Source: Hygrophila difformis
Taxonomy: Eukaryota > Streptophyta > Magnoliopsida > Lamiales > Acanthaceae
Direction of reading: 5' to 3'
NCBI GenBank assembly: GCA_030278955.1
Contig: JAOANR010000003.1
Span: 49,386,902 to 49,450,901, forward strand
DNA length: 64,000 bases
The position numbers and the translations under genes were made by a program. The notes beneath the pieces were generated by a model. It worked only from the letters and a program-made list of their open reading frames with translations, did not search any database and was not told the DNA's origin. Shown piece after piece: positions 10,750 to 21,069 of this stretch (its first letter is position 1; every line of letters starts with the position of its first letter).

Positions 10750-12805
10750 CAAGTCCATTTTCCATTTACATCTCAGTAGGTATAATATATGAACAATATA
10801 AGTCAGAATATTTTGTAGCTTATATTGATTCAGGATCAGGTATTTGCACGGCAAAACCAGGAGTTTTCCCTAGCGAAGCTATGGAATCATTACCCATTAT
10901 TGCAGGAAGAGATTTTTCCCAAAAAATCTTAGTACTAAATAAGGGTATTCGACAGGCCAATATCATGATTGGAGGAGCATTTGGTACACCATGGTATAAG
11001 GTAAAAACGCCTCCTATTTACTTTCATGATACAGGAGCAGATATTTTGTTAGGGAATAATTTCATACTATCCTTTACAAAATATGTTCAAGATAACAAAA
11101 GAAATTTGTTAATATTTACCACAAGTTGTGGAAATGAGATACAGGTGTTGCACAGAGAAAAGGCATTCAACAGGTTAATGCCTATATTATTTCGCAGCAA
11201 ACGTGGTGATAATGATGCCAAACTAACCCATCCAAAAATGCAGGATAAAAGAAAGTTTGGTAAGGCTTTGTTGTCTTTTAGACAGCAAGGATTCGATGAA
11301 GCTTCTATTGAGGAAATTATAAACCTCAAAGAAGCAATGCAGGAAATGAAGTCATTAAATATAACTTCATTAGACATTGATGGGGAAACTAAATTGTCCC
11401 TCGAAAATGTTCAAAGACTTATCCAGAGAAACTTTATCGAGGATCCTCTGGCATGGTGGGATAAAAACAAGATCGAAGCTACTCTACAGGTAAAAGAACA
11501 ATATAAATATGAGTATGTTCGATACAAACCTATCTTAATGAATATGCATGATAAGAAAGATATGCAGCAAATTATCAAGGAGCGTATCGATCTTAAACTC
11601 ATCGAGCCTGGAGTTTCAGCTTATAGTAGCCCTGGATTCTTGCTAAGAAACCATGGAGAAATAAAAAAAGGTAAACCCAGGTTGGTAATAAACTATCAAG
11701 GTATTAATAAAATAATACAGTTTGATGGTTATTACATTCCGAGTAGAGAACACTTAATTGATTGCATCAAAGGTGCTAAAGTGTTTTCTAAATTTGATTG
11801 TAAATCTGGTTTCTATCAGATTAAGATGGATAATGAGTCGAAGAAATTTACAGCATTCTCCACCCCACAATGGCAATATATTTGGAATGTTATGCCAATG
11901 GGGCTTTCCAATGCCCCTCAGATATTCCAAAGAAAGATGGATAATCTATTTAAGGATTATCTAGAGTTCATGTTCGTCTACATAGATGACATTCTGATTG
12001 CATCTCGAAATATAAAAGAACATATTAAACATCTTGAAATATTTTCAGATGCATGTCACAGGGAAGGTCTTGTTCTCTATGAGAAAAAGCTACTATCGCT
12101 GCTAATAAAATTGAATTCTAAGGAGTTCAAATTGATGAAGCAGGGATAGAGTTACAGGAACACATTGTGGAGAGAATCCGCAATTTTCCTGACATATTAA
12201 AAGACAAGAAACAACTTCAGAGTTTCTTGGGAGTTGTAAATTTTGCAGGCATGTTTATAAAAGACCTTGCAAAATATAGAAAGGATTTTAGACCACTCCT
12301 GAAAGAGACTGAAAGCTCTAGATGGAAATGGGAAGAAATCCATACCAAGAGAATTCGCGAACTAAAGCAAGTCTGCAATAGCTTGCCAAAACTCACGATA
12401 CCTCAAGATGAGGATGAGCTGGTAGTGTACACAGACGTCAATGATTTTCGATGGGCAGGAGTGCTCATGAGATAAACAACTACGGGTCAAGAACCCTATA
12501 GATACACAGGAGGGTTGTTCACTGAACAACAAGCCAAACTCTGGCACATTAATGAAAAAGAATTCTTTGTAGTATGGAAAACATTTAAAAAATGGCCTTT
12601 ATTCTTACCTGCAAAGACATTTGTATTAAAAGTTGATAATACTAATGTTAGAGCTTTTCTAAAAAATAAACTTGAATCAAAAATTGAAAAAGCTCGTATT
12701 ATCAGATGGCAAGCTGAATGTCAATATTATACTTATGATATTGATGTTATAAAATCTCATGAAAATGTTCTTGCAGATTTCTTGACGAGAGATGGAAGCA
12801 TTTGA
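10746..12805 (+). pseudogene. pararetrovirus pol: aspartic protease, reverse transcriptase, RNase H; broken
   Basis: The first segment (10746-12149) has an aspartic-protease motif YIDSGSG (about residue 28), a later DILLGNNF that fits the second protease strand, and a reverse transcriptase with a VYIDDIL catalytic box near 11975-11995. RNase H-like sequence follows in two segments (12167-12475 and 12515-12805). A frameshift lies somewhere in about 12085-12115, a TAA lies in the continuing frame near 12119, and another in-frame TAA is at 12473-12475. No integrase is present, as expected for a virus that replicates episomally. The stop overlaps the next gene's ATG at 12792. Confidence 0.88.
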
Positions 12806-14032
12806 AGCTGATTCCATCATTACGAGATTCAGGCACCTCAGAGAAAACCTAGAGGAGCTATCAAAGCATTTTGGACATGGTCCGCAACAATATACGAACC
12901 TCCCATATAGCAATGACAGCGCTATGGGAAACAGTATTAGAGCCAATCAGGAAGGCGTCAGCCTCTCTGGTAAACAAAGGGAAATGTGCCCAAAAAGCTA
13001 AGGTGGTCACATATGAAGAAGCATATTCAAGCACTACTTCAAAGGAATCATTGTCGGATACCGACAAAAATGTTGAGCAAGAGGAAAGTCACATTTCCGA
13101 AAGTTCAAGTCAACTCACTGCCTCTGGGGTAAAAGAGGAAGAAATTAACCTTAGGCCAATGACAGACATCTCTAAGGTTAATTCAGAAGAGAAGGTCATT
13201 TCTACAGCCTGGCTGGACTACCAAGGGAAATGGGAACAACTGGTTTCCAGAAATGGAATTAACCCCAGCAAGACGGTGATCGAAACATCCGGAAGATACA
13301 ACAGGGTCTGGATGCTCGAGGGATCAAAGCCAGAAGAGGTTCGAAAGTGGTATGATTTTGGCTCATTAGCATCGGTTCATACTACATCACCAGGGTTTCT
13401 GAAAATTGAAAAACTTTCGGGATGGATAAGTAGCGCAGTGCACGAATCATGGCAGAACAACCCGCACCTACAAAGAGGAGATATTCTGGAGCTTAAGTTC
13501 ATTTCGGTAGCACCAGAAATAGTCGGGAAAGGTTCTTATCCGGTCTTTCACTTTATTAAATTACAAAGACCTGGTATGATTGCCTTCAACAGAGTTAAGT
13601 CTATGGATGAGAAGGCACCATTGGTATCTTCAATCAGCGAAGATGAGATCTCCACCAGACGAGCATGGGGATTCTGGGTCTGTCTCACAGAGATGGAAAA
13701 TGTCAAATATCCATTTAAAATCTTTTCCAATAATTTAAATGGATCGTTCCTGGTTAATTATTTTAACAGGGAAAAGCACGGAGTTTGCGGAAACCTCTTT
13801 TGAAAAGAAAAGATTACTCATCTCGGAAAATAAGTTGCCAGCAACGGAGTCTACCAGAAAAAAGGCATGCAACATGATGCATGTTGGGCAATGGGATAAT
13901 CACATATGCCCATATTGCGTGGAACCGGAAAAACCCCTATTCGGTACAAAGATTCGGGTAACCCAAAAGAAAGCCGAATCTGGACAAGATAAAGGGAAGA
14001 AACGTCCAAAAAACTTTCACAAGTCCAAGTGA
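12792..14032 (+). pseudogene. pararetrovirus transactivator/inclusion-body-like protein, frameshifted
   Basis: A frame begins at ATG 12792 inside the end of pol. Coding character then moves to another frame from about 12890-12915 to 13803, and to a third frame from about 13775 to TGA at 14032, so there are two frameshifts. The position after pol, a charged Ser/Glu-rich part (about 13020-13200), a globular middle, and a C-terminal segment with paired cysteines (CPYC) followed by a Lys-rich tail suggest the translational transactivator/inclusion-body protein of caulimovirids. That role is inferred mainly from gene order; I see no diagnostic catalytic motif. Confidence 0.6.
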
Positions 14033-14195
14033 AAACAGCTGGATGTAAGAGAAAGAGAGGTGTCGGCAAAGACCCTACAATAATGGCCGACAAAGTAGAG
14101 ATGGGCAGCTGGTAAGGGCATGTGACGAGTTGACAAAGGAGCCCACTAGCAATAATTCTGGCAGAATAATAATGTAGGCTAGAATCTGAGGCAAG

Positions 14196-14272
14196 TGACG
14201 TCACTATGTTCGTCACAAGAAATTAGAGTTTGTTTGGAGTCCGTGATTGAAGTCCGTGGACGCCTATAAATA
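14196..14272 (+). promoter_or_regulatory. 35S-like pregenomic promoter of the pararetrovirus
   Basis: TGACGTCAC at 14196-14204 and a nearby CGTCAC at 14211-14216 form an as-1-like pair of TGACG elements, which bind TGA-type bZIP factors. A TATA box, CTATAAATAG, follows at about 14264-14273, roughly 60 bp downstream. This spacing and placement after the transactivator gene match the promoter of pregenomic RNA in caulimovirids. Confidence 0.75.
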
Positions 14273-14482
14273 GAAGAGATTGAAGCGGATGGAAGACATC
14301 AGAAATCCTCCCAACTCTTCAAAATAATAAGTTGTATTTCCTTTCTGCAAAATTTCCTTTCTGTATTTCTTTTTCATATGGGGTCAGTCCCCCAGATTCA
14401 AGCATCCTCATATATGAGGAGCTAAGTGTCCGTCTTCTCCATTAGGAGAAAAATATTTCTGTAATATTTTTAATATTTCTTC

Positions 14483-14488
14483 AATAAA
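14483..14488 (+). terminator. AATAAA polyadenylation signal of the pararetrovirus RNA
   Basis: AATAAA lies about 210 bp after the TATA box within a leader rich in TTTTAATATTTCTT. In caulimovirids the signal sits shortly after the promoter so the RNA has terminal redundancy. Confidence 0.5.
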
Positions 14489-14750
14489 AATCCAGGCTTC
14501 CTATATCCATAATCTTCCAAAATTAGAATTAAATTTTTGCCCCAAACCTTGCTATGTCCTAAGGTAGGAAACGAAATAGGACTGTGCTGATTGTTGCTGA
14601 AGGAGCCCAGATCTGGTGAACCATTGGCTGCGGTCGTGTGGTTGGAAGGAGTCCGTAAAATCCCAGAGCTCGGAAGACCCGGCAACAAGGCGGTCAAACC
14701 CGATGTATGAGGTTTTTGTTTAGTTTTTCTTACGGAAGCATGTTGGGCAT

Positions 14751-15221
14751 TTATTTGATGTATGGATTAATAAAAATCACTATTTAAAGTTTTGGGGCTA
14801 AAATGAAATAGTTTGAAAGGTTGGTGGTCAATTTAATATAAAAGAGTGTCAAGTGGAGATTATTTTATACAAAAATGACTAAATTGGACATTAAGTCAAA
14901 AGGTAGATGACTAATTGGGTATAAATATAGAAAAATGACTGATTTGGCCAAAAAGGAAAGAAAAAGGACTAATTGGACATTTATTCCAAAAAATATTGCA
15001 TAACTCAAAACTAGTTACCACAATGGTGCAAATTTCAAACACAGTTCACGGATTTGTCCAAGAAATAGAGTGAGGCATAAAGTTGAATTTTTTGTCTGAT
15101 GTCTACATATAGGACAACCCAGTTAAAATTTTATAATGTTTAAGCATATTTAACAGCGGGAGGAAGAACTAGCTGAAGATTGCAGAAGAAGCAGAGCAAA
15201 AAAAAACCCAAATCCCCTATC
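14751..15221. other. no gene; AT-rich flank
   Basis: Repetitive-looking sequence with recurring GACTAATTGGACATT-type words (14868-14990), then a purine-rich stretch (15158-15226, GAAGAAGCAGAGC). No coding region is evident. It abuts the Copia insertion. Confidence 0.5.
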
Positions 15222-15226
15222 AAGAA

Positions 15227-15505
15227 TGTTGGTTTATTTAGTTTTTGTTTCTAGAATAGTTTGAAGAGGAGAATATTGCCTATTATTTCTCAATCTGTTA
15301 TCTTCCACGACACATCACAACCTCTATTTATACATGAGATGCTTGAGACATAGAGGGGACAAATGCATCTAGATAACTTAAAAGACATAAACACCACATT
15401 AATTTGGACAACAAATAGACACACTCTTAGTTCCAAAGAAATGACAAATCTGGACAACTTATTTATTTCTAGATGTTGACTCCAGACAACACATTAACTC
15501 TAACA
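15227..15505 (-). repeat. 3' LTR of the Copia element
   Basis: Bounded outside by AAGAA and inside by a run of about sixteen C (G on the coding strand) that serves as the polypurine tract. A minus-strand TATAAATAG lies at about 15324-15332. Confidence 0.93.
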
Positions 15506-15521
15506 CCCCCCCCCCCCCCCC
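15506..15521 (-). other. homopolymeric polypurine tract (G-run on the minus strand)
   Basis: The C-run on the plus strand is preceded on the minus strand by TTAAA and followed directly by the LTR start TGTTAGAG. Position fits the plus-strand primer; its near-pure G composition is unusual and its length may be an assembly or slippage product. Confidence 0.75.
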
Positions 15522-17940
15522 TTTAATGTGTTGATCAACGCCCAGTGCAGATCGAAGTTGTTGGAATCTTCCTCGGGGCAGCGCCTTTGTTAAGATATCT
15601 GAAACTTGATTTTCAGATTCACAGTACTCGAGATTTATTTCTCCATCTTCAATGGCCTCTCGAATGAAGTGGTGTTTGAGGGCAATATGTCGTGTTCTAC
15701 TGTGGTGCATCGGATTTTTTGCCATGGAGATGGCTGATTTGTTGTCGCAGAATAGCCTGGTTCCTCCTCCTTGTTCTTGACCAAGATCACTCAGAATTCT
15801 TTGAAGCCAAATAGCCTGTGAAGTGGCAAGTGCAGCTGAGACATATTCTGCTTCCGCCGATGATTGAGCAACACTTTGTTGTTTCTTTGAGAGCCATGAG
15901 AACATGCCTGATCCCATTGTGAAGCAATATCCTGAAGTACTTTTCGAGTCATCAAGTGATCCTCCAAAGTCGCTATCACAATATCCAAGCAAGTTGATCT
16001 CAACATTCTTTTTGTAACTTAATCCAAAATCCATAGTTCCCTGAATGTAGCGTAGCACACGCTTTGCGATCAAGCTTCGATAAAGAGTTTCGTCAGCGTG
16101 CTTTCCTCCATCATCTTTCTTGAGTTTCTCCCCCATGGCCAGTGGTGTTGAAACAGGATTGTAACCAAACATTTTGAACTTCTTCAGAATTTTTTCTGCA
16201 TAATTTTTCTGACAAATAGTCACTTTGTCTTCTTCTTGGTAAATCTCCATGCCCAAAAAATGTCGAAGTAATTCCATGTCACTCATTTCATACTTTTGGG
16301 ACATGTCTTGCTTGAATTCTTCAATCATTTCTTTGTTTCCACCTGTAAAGATTAAGTCATCAACATACAAGGTAAGAATGAGAATATCGATACCTTGACG
16401 TTTGATGTACAATGTGGGTTCACTCTTGCTTTTCTCGAATCCACTTTGAAAGAAGTAACTATCGATTTCACTGTACCAAGATCGGGGTGCCTGTTTTAAT
16501 CCGTACAGCGCCTTCTTCAATCGATAGACTTTTTCTTCTCTGCCTTCAACAATGTATCCTGGAGGTTGATTGACATAAACTTCTTCTTTCAATGTGCCAT
16601 TTAAGAATGCAGACTTTACATCAAGTTGGTAAAGCATCCACCCTTTGCTTGCAGCAAGTGCGATAATGGGTCGGATCGTGTCAAGTCGAGCTACTAGAGA
16701 AAATGTTTCCTCGTAATCGATTCCAGCATGTTGTGAATATCCCTTGGCAACAAGTCTTGCCTTGTATCTTTGGACTGACCCATCAGCATTATGCTTGACT
16801 TTATAGATCCACTTTACTCCAATAACATCTTTGGTTGTCGGCCTATCAACAAGTTCCCATGTTTGATTATTTTCGATCACTTGAATCTCCTCATCCATCG
16901 CCTTTTTCCATGCCTCATCTTTCACTGCCTCTTCAAAGCATTCGGGTTCAACTGAACAATAATTGTAAGTGGCATAGATATCATTCAAAGATTTATATCT
17001 CCTTGGAATTGAATCTGGACTTGAAGAGCCTGGTGCACTTGATGAATTGGGACTTGCTGGTTGTGCTTCAAAATCTCCTCCATTATGTATTTCCTTTGTT
17101 GCTGGACAGATGTCAATTGAAAATCCCATTTTTTCTATTTTGCCTTCTTCCCAGTTCCATGAAGCATTTTCATCCACTTGAATATCACGACTGATGATCA
17201 CTTGATTTTGCTTCAAACTAAATACTCGATACCCTTTGCTCATTGTGCTGTATCCAACGAAAATACATCTCTCACTTGATTCGTCGAATTTTGACCTCTT
17301 CACTTTGGGCACTTGCACATAGCAAATACTTCCAAAAATTTTGAGATGGTTAACAGAAGGTTTTCTGCCACCCCATGCTTCCATCAGCGTCATGTTTTGA
17401 ATTGCTTTTGTCGGGCATCGATTGGAAAGGTAGACTGCTGTATATACAGCTTCTGCCCAAAAACTTTTTGGGAGCCTTTTCTCATGGAGCATCGCTTTCG
17501 CCATTTCTACGATTGTCTGGTTCTTCCTCTCGGTTACACCATTTTGTTGAGGGGTGTACCCAACAGTTAGTTATCGGACCATTCCTTCATCATCACAGAA
17601 TTTGTGAAATTCTTTTAATGTATATTCTTTTCCTCTATCACTCCTCAAGCTCTTGAGAACACACCCACTTTGCTTTTCAACAAGACTCTTGAATTTCTTG
17701 AATATTGTGAATACTTCAGATTTGTGCCTCATGAAGTAGACCCATCATCCCACAAATGTTGGTGTGAACTAGCTCCAGCTTTTCTTCGGCTCTCCAGGCT
17801 ACATCTTTTGGAAATGATTGTCGATGTTGCTTTCCTAGCATGCAACCTTCACACACATCCTGTTGCTCATCAATGTGAGGTAGTCCGTGCACCAACTTTC
17901 GATCTGACAAGGTTTTGAGACTTCGATAATTGATATGACC
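15522..17940 (-). pseudogene. Copia pol: integrase (damaged), reverse transcriptase and RNase H
   Basis: The integrase zinc region (CEGCMLGKQH near 17840) is followed by VHTNICG, where the first catalytic Asp of the family is replaced by Asn. A deletion near 17745 then removes part of the core and shifts the frame. The second acidic site lies in RSDRGKEY; a TAA at 17571-17573 interrupts before the third (NGVTERK). A long open frame from 17504 to about 15459 carries the integrase C-terminal part, RT (GVKWIYKVK, QLDVKSAFLNG, LYVDDLIF near 16350) and RNase H (AEAEYVSAA near 15830, NKSAISMAKNP). Near 16070 LYRSLI joins directly to AKRVLRYIQG, so the usual segment of about 30 residues between them is missing in frame. 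The element cannot supply its own integrase. Confidence 0.9.
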
Positions 17941-17959
17941 AAGTCGGCGATGCCATAGT

Positions 17960-19355
17960 TGTGATTAATCCAATGTAGTGACCTGTTGTGCAGATTCTCC
18001 AACATAGTTAATGTTGAGTGCAAAGCTTCTATTGACCATTGGAATCCTTGTAAACACCTTTGTCCTGTCGTGCTTGTCAAAGATCGTACATTCATTATCA
18101 TCAAAGATAAGCTTGTATCCATTTTCCAGAAGTTGTCCAAGACTAAGCAGGTTCTGATTTAGGCCTGGAACACACAACACATTGGAGATGAAACTTGGCC
18201 CTTCCTTAGTTTTGATTGGAATGTTGCCAAGTCCCTTTGACTCTACAAATTCACCATTGCCAAGTTGAACAGGAGTTGTAATTTTTCCATCAAGTTTGCT
18301 GAAAATTTCTCTTGGTGGAGTCATATGGTTGCTGCATCCACTGTCAAGTAACCATTTTCCATTCCTCCCGGCGCTAGCTGTGTGGCAGGCGTAGAATGTC
18401 CCATGCGACTCCTGTATTTCAGTTTGGTTAGCTTGGTGAGCGCCTCGACTCCTGCAATCTTTTTCAAGATGACCGAACCAGTTGCATTTGTTGCATTTGG
18501 GCTTATCCTTGTACCAGCAATCTTGAACTGTGTGATTGGATCTTTTGCAAATATTGCAAAACAAGGCATTTTGAGTTCTTTCTCTTCCTCTTCCTCTTTT
18601 GTTCCGTCCTCGTCCTCGTTGATTGCCACCACCTCTTGATTGATTGTGGCTTGGACTCCTCTCTGCTTGTTTCTTTTCAAAATTGAGCTTTGATTGGAAT
18701 GCACTTTCGATGGGCTTCTCGGCGTGCCTGGACAATCTTTGCTCATATGATTTGAGGGACGCCATTACTTCCTGGATTGTGAGTGTTGAGAATCTTTTGT
18801 TTCTTCAATGATAGACACGATAGGATCAAATTTGTCTGGTAAGCAGATGAGTATCTTTTCAACCATTCTTTTATCAGAGATGTCTTCTCCGTGGGACTTC
18901 ATTTGATTGATGAGATCAAAGAATTTTGTGGAGAAATCTTTCAATGTCTCATTTTCATCCATTTTAACATTCTCGAACTCCTTTCGCAATGATTGCAGCT
19001 TTATTGTTCGAACTTTAGCATCTCCTTGAAATTCATCTTGAAGAATCTCCCAAGCATCCTTGGCTGTATCGGCCCTCATAATTCTTGGAAAGATGGCTTT
19101 GCTCATTGCTCTTTGAATCACCGAAAGAGCACTGGCATCGGCCTGCCACCGCTGTTCTAATTGTCTTGTAGCAGTTTCATCGAGCACTATATCTTCATCA
19201 GTAACTTCAATACGTTTCTCTACAATCTCCCAAAGATTCAGAGATCTGAAAATGGTCTTCATTTTTACATACTAGAAGTCGTAATCTTCTCCGTCAAACT
19301 CCGGAATAAGATGGTTTGCGGGAGTAGTCGACGAACTGGTGTGGTTTGTGGCCAT
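17960..19355 (-). pseudogene. Copia gag and protease
   Basis: Gag probably starts at ATG 19355 (MATNHTSSS) and meets a TAG at 19272-19274 where a Trp is expected. The UBN2-type gag domain follows (RSLNLWEIVEKR ... FDLINQMKSHGE). Near 18795 a single-base loss shifts the frame; the next frame (18765-17965) has two zinc knuckles (CNICKRSNHTVQDC and CNKCNWFGHLEKDC, near 18445-18560) and the aspartic protease (LLDSGCSNHM, near 18325). The frame ends at a TAA at 17965-17967 just before the integrase leader (SQLWHRRLGH). Clade assignment to the Tork/TNT1 type is tentative. Confidence 0.88.
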
Positions 19356-19380
19356 CGAAACAGGTCGGAAAAGATCTCTT

Positions 19381-19395
19381 CGCTCTGATATCAAA
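19381..19395 (-). other. Copia primer binding site
   Basis: The minus strand reads CCAACA then TTTGATATCAGAGCG. TGATATCAGAGC matches the initiator tRNA-Met site TGGTATCAGAGC with one mismatch. Confidence 0.8.
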
Positions 19396-19674
19396 TGTTG
19401 GTTTATTTAGTTTTTGTTTCGAGAATAGTTTGAAGAGGAGAAGATTGCCTTTTATTTCTCAATCTGTTATCTTCCACGACACATCACAATCTCTATTTAT
19501 ACATGAGATGCTTGAGACATAGAGGGGATAAATGCATCTAGATACCTTAAAAGACATAGACACCACATTAATTTGGACAACTCATAGACACACTCTTAAT
19601 TCCAAAGAAATGACAAATCTGGACAACTTATTTATTTCTAGATGTTGACTCCAGACAACACATTAACTCTAACA
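19396..19674 (-). repeat. 5' LTR of the Copia element
   Basis: The same length as the other LTR (279 bp) and about 96% identical by eye. A TATAAATAG-like box on the minus strand lies at about 19493-19501. AAGAA follows at 19675. Confidence 0.93.
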
Positions 19675-19679
19675 AAGAA

Positions 19680-20189
19680 CTTCAAGACAAATATAATGGA
19701 GTTCCAAAAGTAGATAATTTACACAACATAAATTAAATGTAGAAACTAAGTCCATGTAGATCAGAAGATGCATACCGCAGCAGAGCCAAAGAGAGGCGAG
19801 CAATGGAGCGACGAGGGCAGATAGAGGGCGACCAACGACGGCACTCCGGCAGTCGGAGAGCGAGCGGCGACGGGAGGAGGCAAATGGCACCAATAGATCT
19901 GGGGATGACAAATAAGGGCGAACAGAAAATGGTGGGGGAGTAGCAGAGAGTCGGAGACTGGAGTCTGGAGGGTGTGGAAGCAGGCTATGGAAAAGATGAC
20001 CGGTGACAGCAGAGAGTTGGAGAAGAAGAATGGAGGAGTGGCGAAGACTGTTGTTTGGAGGAGTGGAGGGAACGGCTGTGTGTGAGCTGCTCAGTGTTCT
20101 AACAATGCCACCGTTATATACACACAAAAATTATTAGAGGCACATAAATTTTACGTAAATTATCAAAAATATCCCTAATTCTTTATAGT
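19680..20189. other. GC-richer non-coding stretch, no supported gene
   Basis: Positions about 19780-20100 are purine-rich and GC-rich with GGAG/GCGACG words. A 152-codon frame on the minus strand spans it but is low-complexity (Ser/Pro/Leu) and begins and ends in unrelated sequence. It may be an old untranslated exon or gene fragment. Confidence 0.4.
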
Positions 20190-20282
20190 GAACGGCCAGC
20201 TTTGGCCGTTTGGATAGATAAAGGATCGGCCAGCTGCTCTGGTTGATCCTTTATCTATCCAAACGGCCAGAACTGGCCGTTC
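20190..20282. repeat. 93-bp hairpin with nested palindromes
   Basis: Arms 20190-20227 and 20245-20282 are inverted copies (38 bp, about two mismatches) around a 17-base loop. Each arm itself contains a GGCCA...TGGCC palindrome (20191-20210 and 20262-20281). The RNA would fold into a long near-perfect stem. Confidence 0.9.
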
Positions 20283-20413
20283 AATGATGTTTTTCTTTTT
20301 TTTTTCCTTTTCTAATTCTGTTTAATTTTTCCCGTTTCAGCATAATCGCATACCATCAAGCAATGATAGTGTTTCCTACAAAAACAACGAATTGAGCTTG
20401 GATATTATAAGTA

Positions 20414-20548
20414 CTGACTACTCGGGGATCTTGATAGTTTGGTCTCAGAGCTGAAAGCTTGAACGAGGGTCTTGTCCGGATGCAAGTAAGAAGCCCCGAC
20501 ACTGTCGTCTAAATGAGGCCGTCCGTGGGACACGAACATGAATACCAC
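20414..20548 (-). pseudogene. possible terminal exon of a captured gene fragment
   Basis: On the minus strand a splice-acceptor-like TTATTTATCTCAG is followed by an open run of about 45 codons (FVSHGRPHLDDSVGASYLH ... SQYL) ending in TAA. Its composition is more protein-like than its surroundings. I do not recognise the protein and see no other exon nearby. Confidence 0.3.
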
Positions 20549-20619
20549 CTGAGATAAATAAGCAAATACTTATATATTAGTAAAATGCTGGAACAAGAAC
20601 ATATAATAAAAGAAAAAAA

Positions 20620-20730
20620 TTGAATGGCCGGCCTGACTATGAGACGAATGGCCACTGCTGGCCATTCAATGTTCCAAGCAAACGTCCAGTGTTGGACGTT
20701 TGCTTCTCAACAGCCATGGATATCCATGGC
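20620..20730. repeat. cluster of short GGCCA/TGGCC-type palindromes
   Basis: GAATGGCCACTGCTGGCCATTC begins near 20646 (outer arms TTGAATGGCC and GGCCATTCAA near 20620 and 20660). A second palindrome, CAAACGTCCA...TGGACGTTTG, lies near 20679-20702, and a third, CCATGGATATCCATGG, near 20714-20729. They repeat the design of the 20190 hairpin with different flanks. Confidence 0.8.
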
Positions 20731-21061
20731 CAGTGGCGGACCTAGTTAAGGCTGGGTGGGGCTGGAGCCCCACCTCTTAAAAAAAAAAATTATATTAGTA
20801 CTAGCTAGGGTTAGTTTCAAGAGGCAGGCAACCCACCTCCCCTCCTCCAGCCCAACCATCTTGCCCCTTCATCGAGTTCCTCATCAGCTGCTTTGCCTTG
20901 CTTCGCCGTTGTTCTATTGCAAATTATGTTGTGTAAGGTGTTCTGAAATTTGGCATTTGTGCCTTTAACACTTCCATTCTCTTCCCCTATTTTCTCTGCC
21001 CGTCGGCAACTTCCTAAAAGAAATGAGCCCTACCTCTCCAAAATTCCTGGATCTGCCACTG
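20731..21061. mobile_element. hAT-type MITE with 8-bp target duplication
   Basis: A 331-bp element with terminal inverted repeats CAGTGGCGGACCTAG and (opposite strand) CAGTGGCAGATCCAGG. TCCATGGC is present immediately on both sides (20723-20730 and 21062-21069), an 8-bp duplication that marks the hAT superfamily. It contains an A-run near 20780 and no transposase. Confidence 0.9.
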
Positions 21062-21069
21062 TCCATGGC

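Larger units (their letters stand above)
9588..14750 (+). mobile_element. endogenous pararetrovirus (caulimovirid) copy, partial and decayed
   Basis: Three successive plus-strand coding regions encode a movement protein, a protease/RT/RNase H polyprotein without integrase, and a transactivator-like protein, followed by a 35S-like promoter and leader. Lack of integrase and the 30K-type movement protein separate it from LTR retrotransposons. Separate, slightly overlapping pol and transactivator genes are most like the cavemovirus/solendovirus type, but I cannot fix the genus by eye. The left end is cut by the Tekay-type insertion at 9587, so coat-protein sequence is not visible. Pol and transactivator regions each carry frame breaks, so this copy is not competent. 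The right edge is uncertain (about 14,700-14,760). Confidence 0.85.
15227..19674 (-). mobile_element. Ty1/Copia LTR retrotransposon with AAGAA target duplication
   Basis: Two 279-bp LTRs (15227-15505 and 19396-19674) with TGTTGG...TAACA ends flank gag-pol coding remnants on the minus strand. AAGAA occurs immediately outside both ends (15222-15226 and 19675-19679), a perfect 5-bp target-site duplication. Domain order gag, protease, integrase, RT, RNase H is Copia-type. The LTRs differ at roughly ten positions of 279 by eye, so it is older than the Tekay-type element. Coding damage includes nonsense codons, a frameshift and two deletions. Confidence 0.95.

Noticed and set aside
19669..20127. 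152-codon minus-strand frame
   Set aside because: Starts in ordinary flank and ends at the Copia junction; Ser/Leu/Pro low-complexity without any domain.
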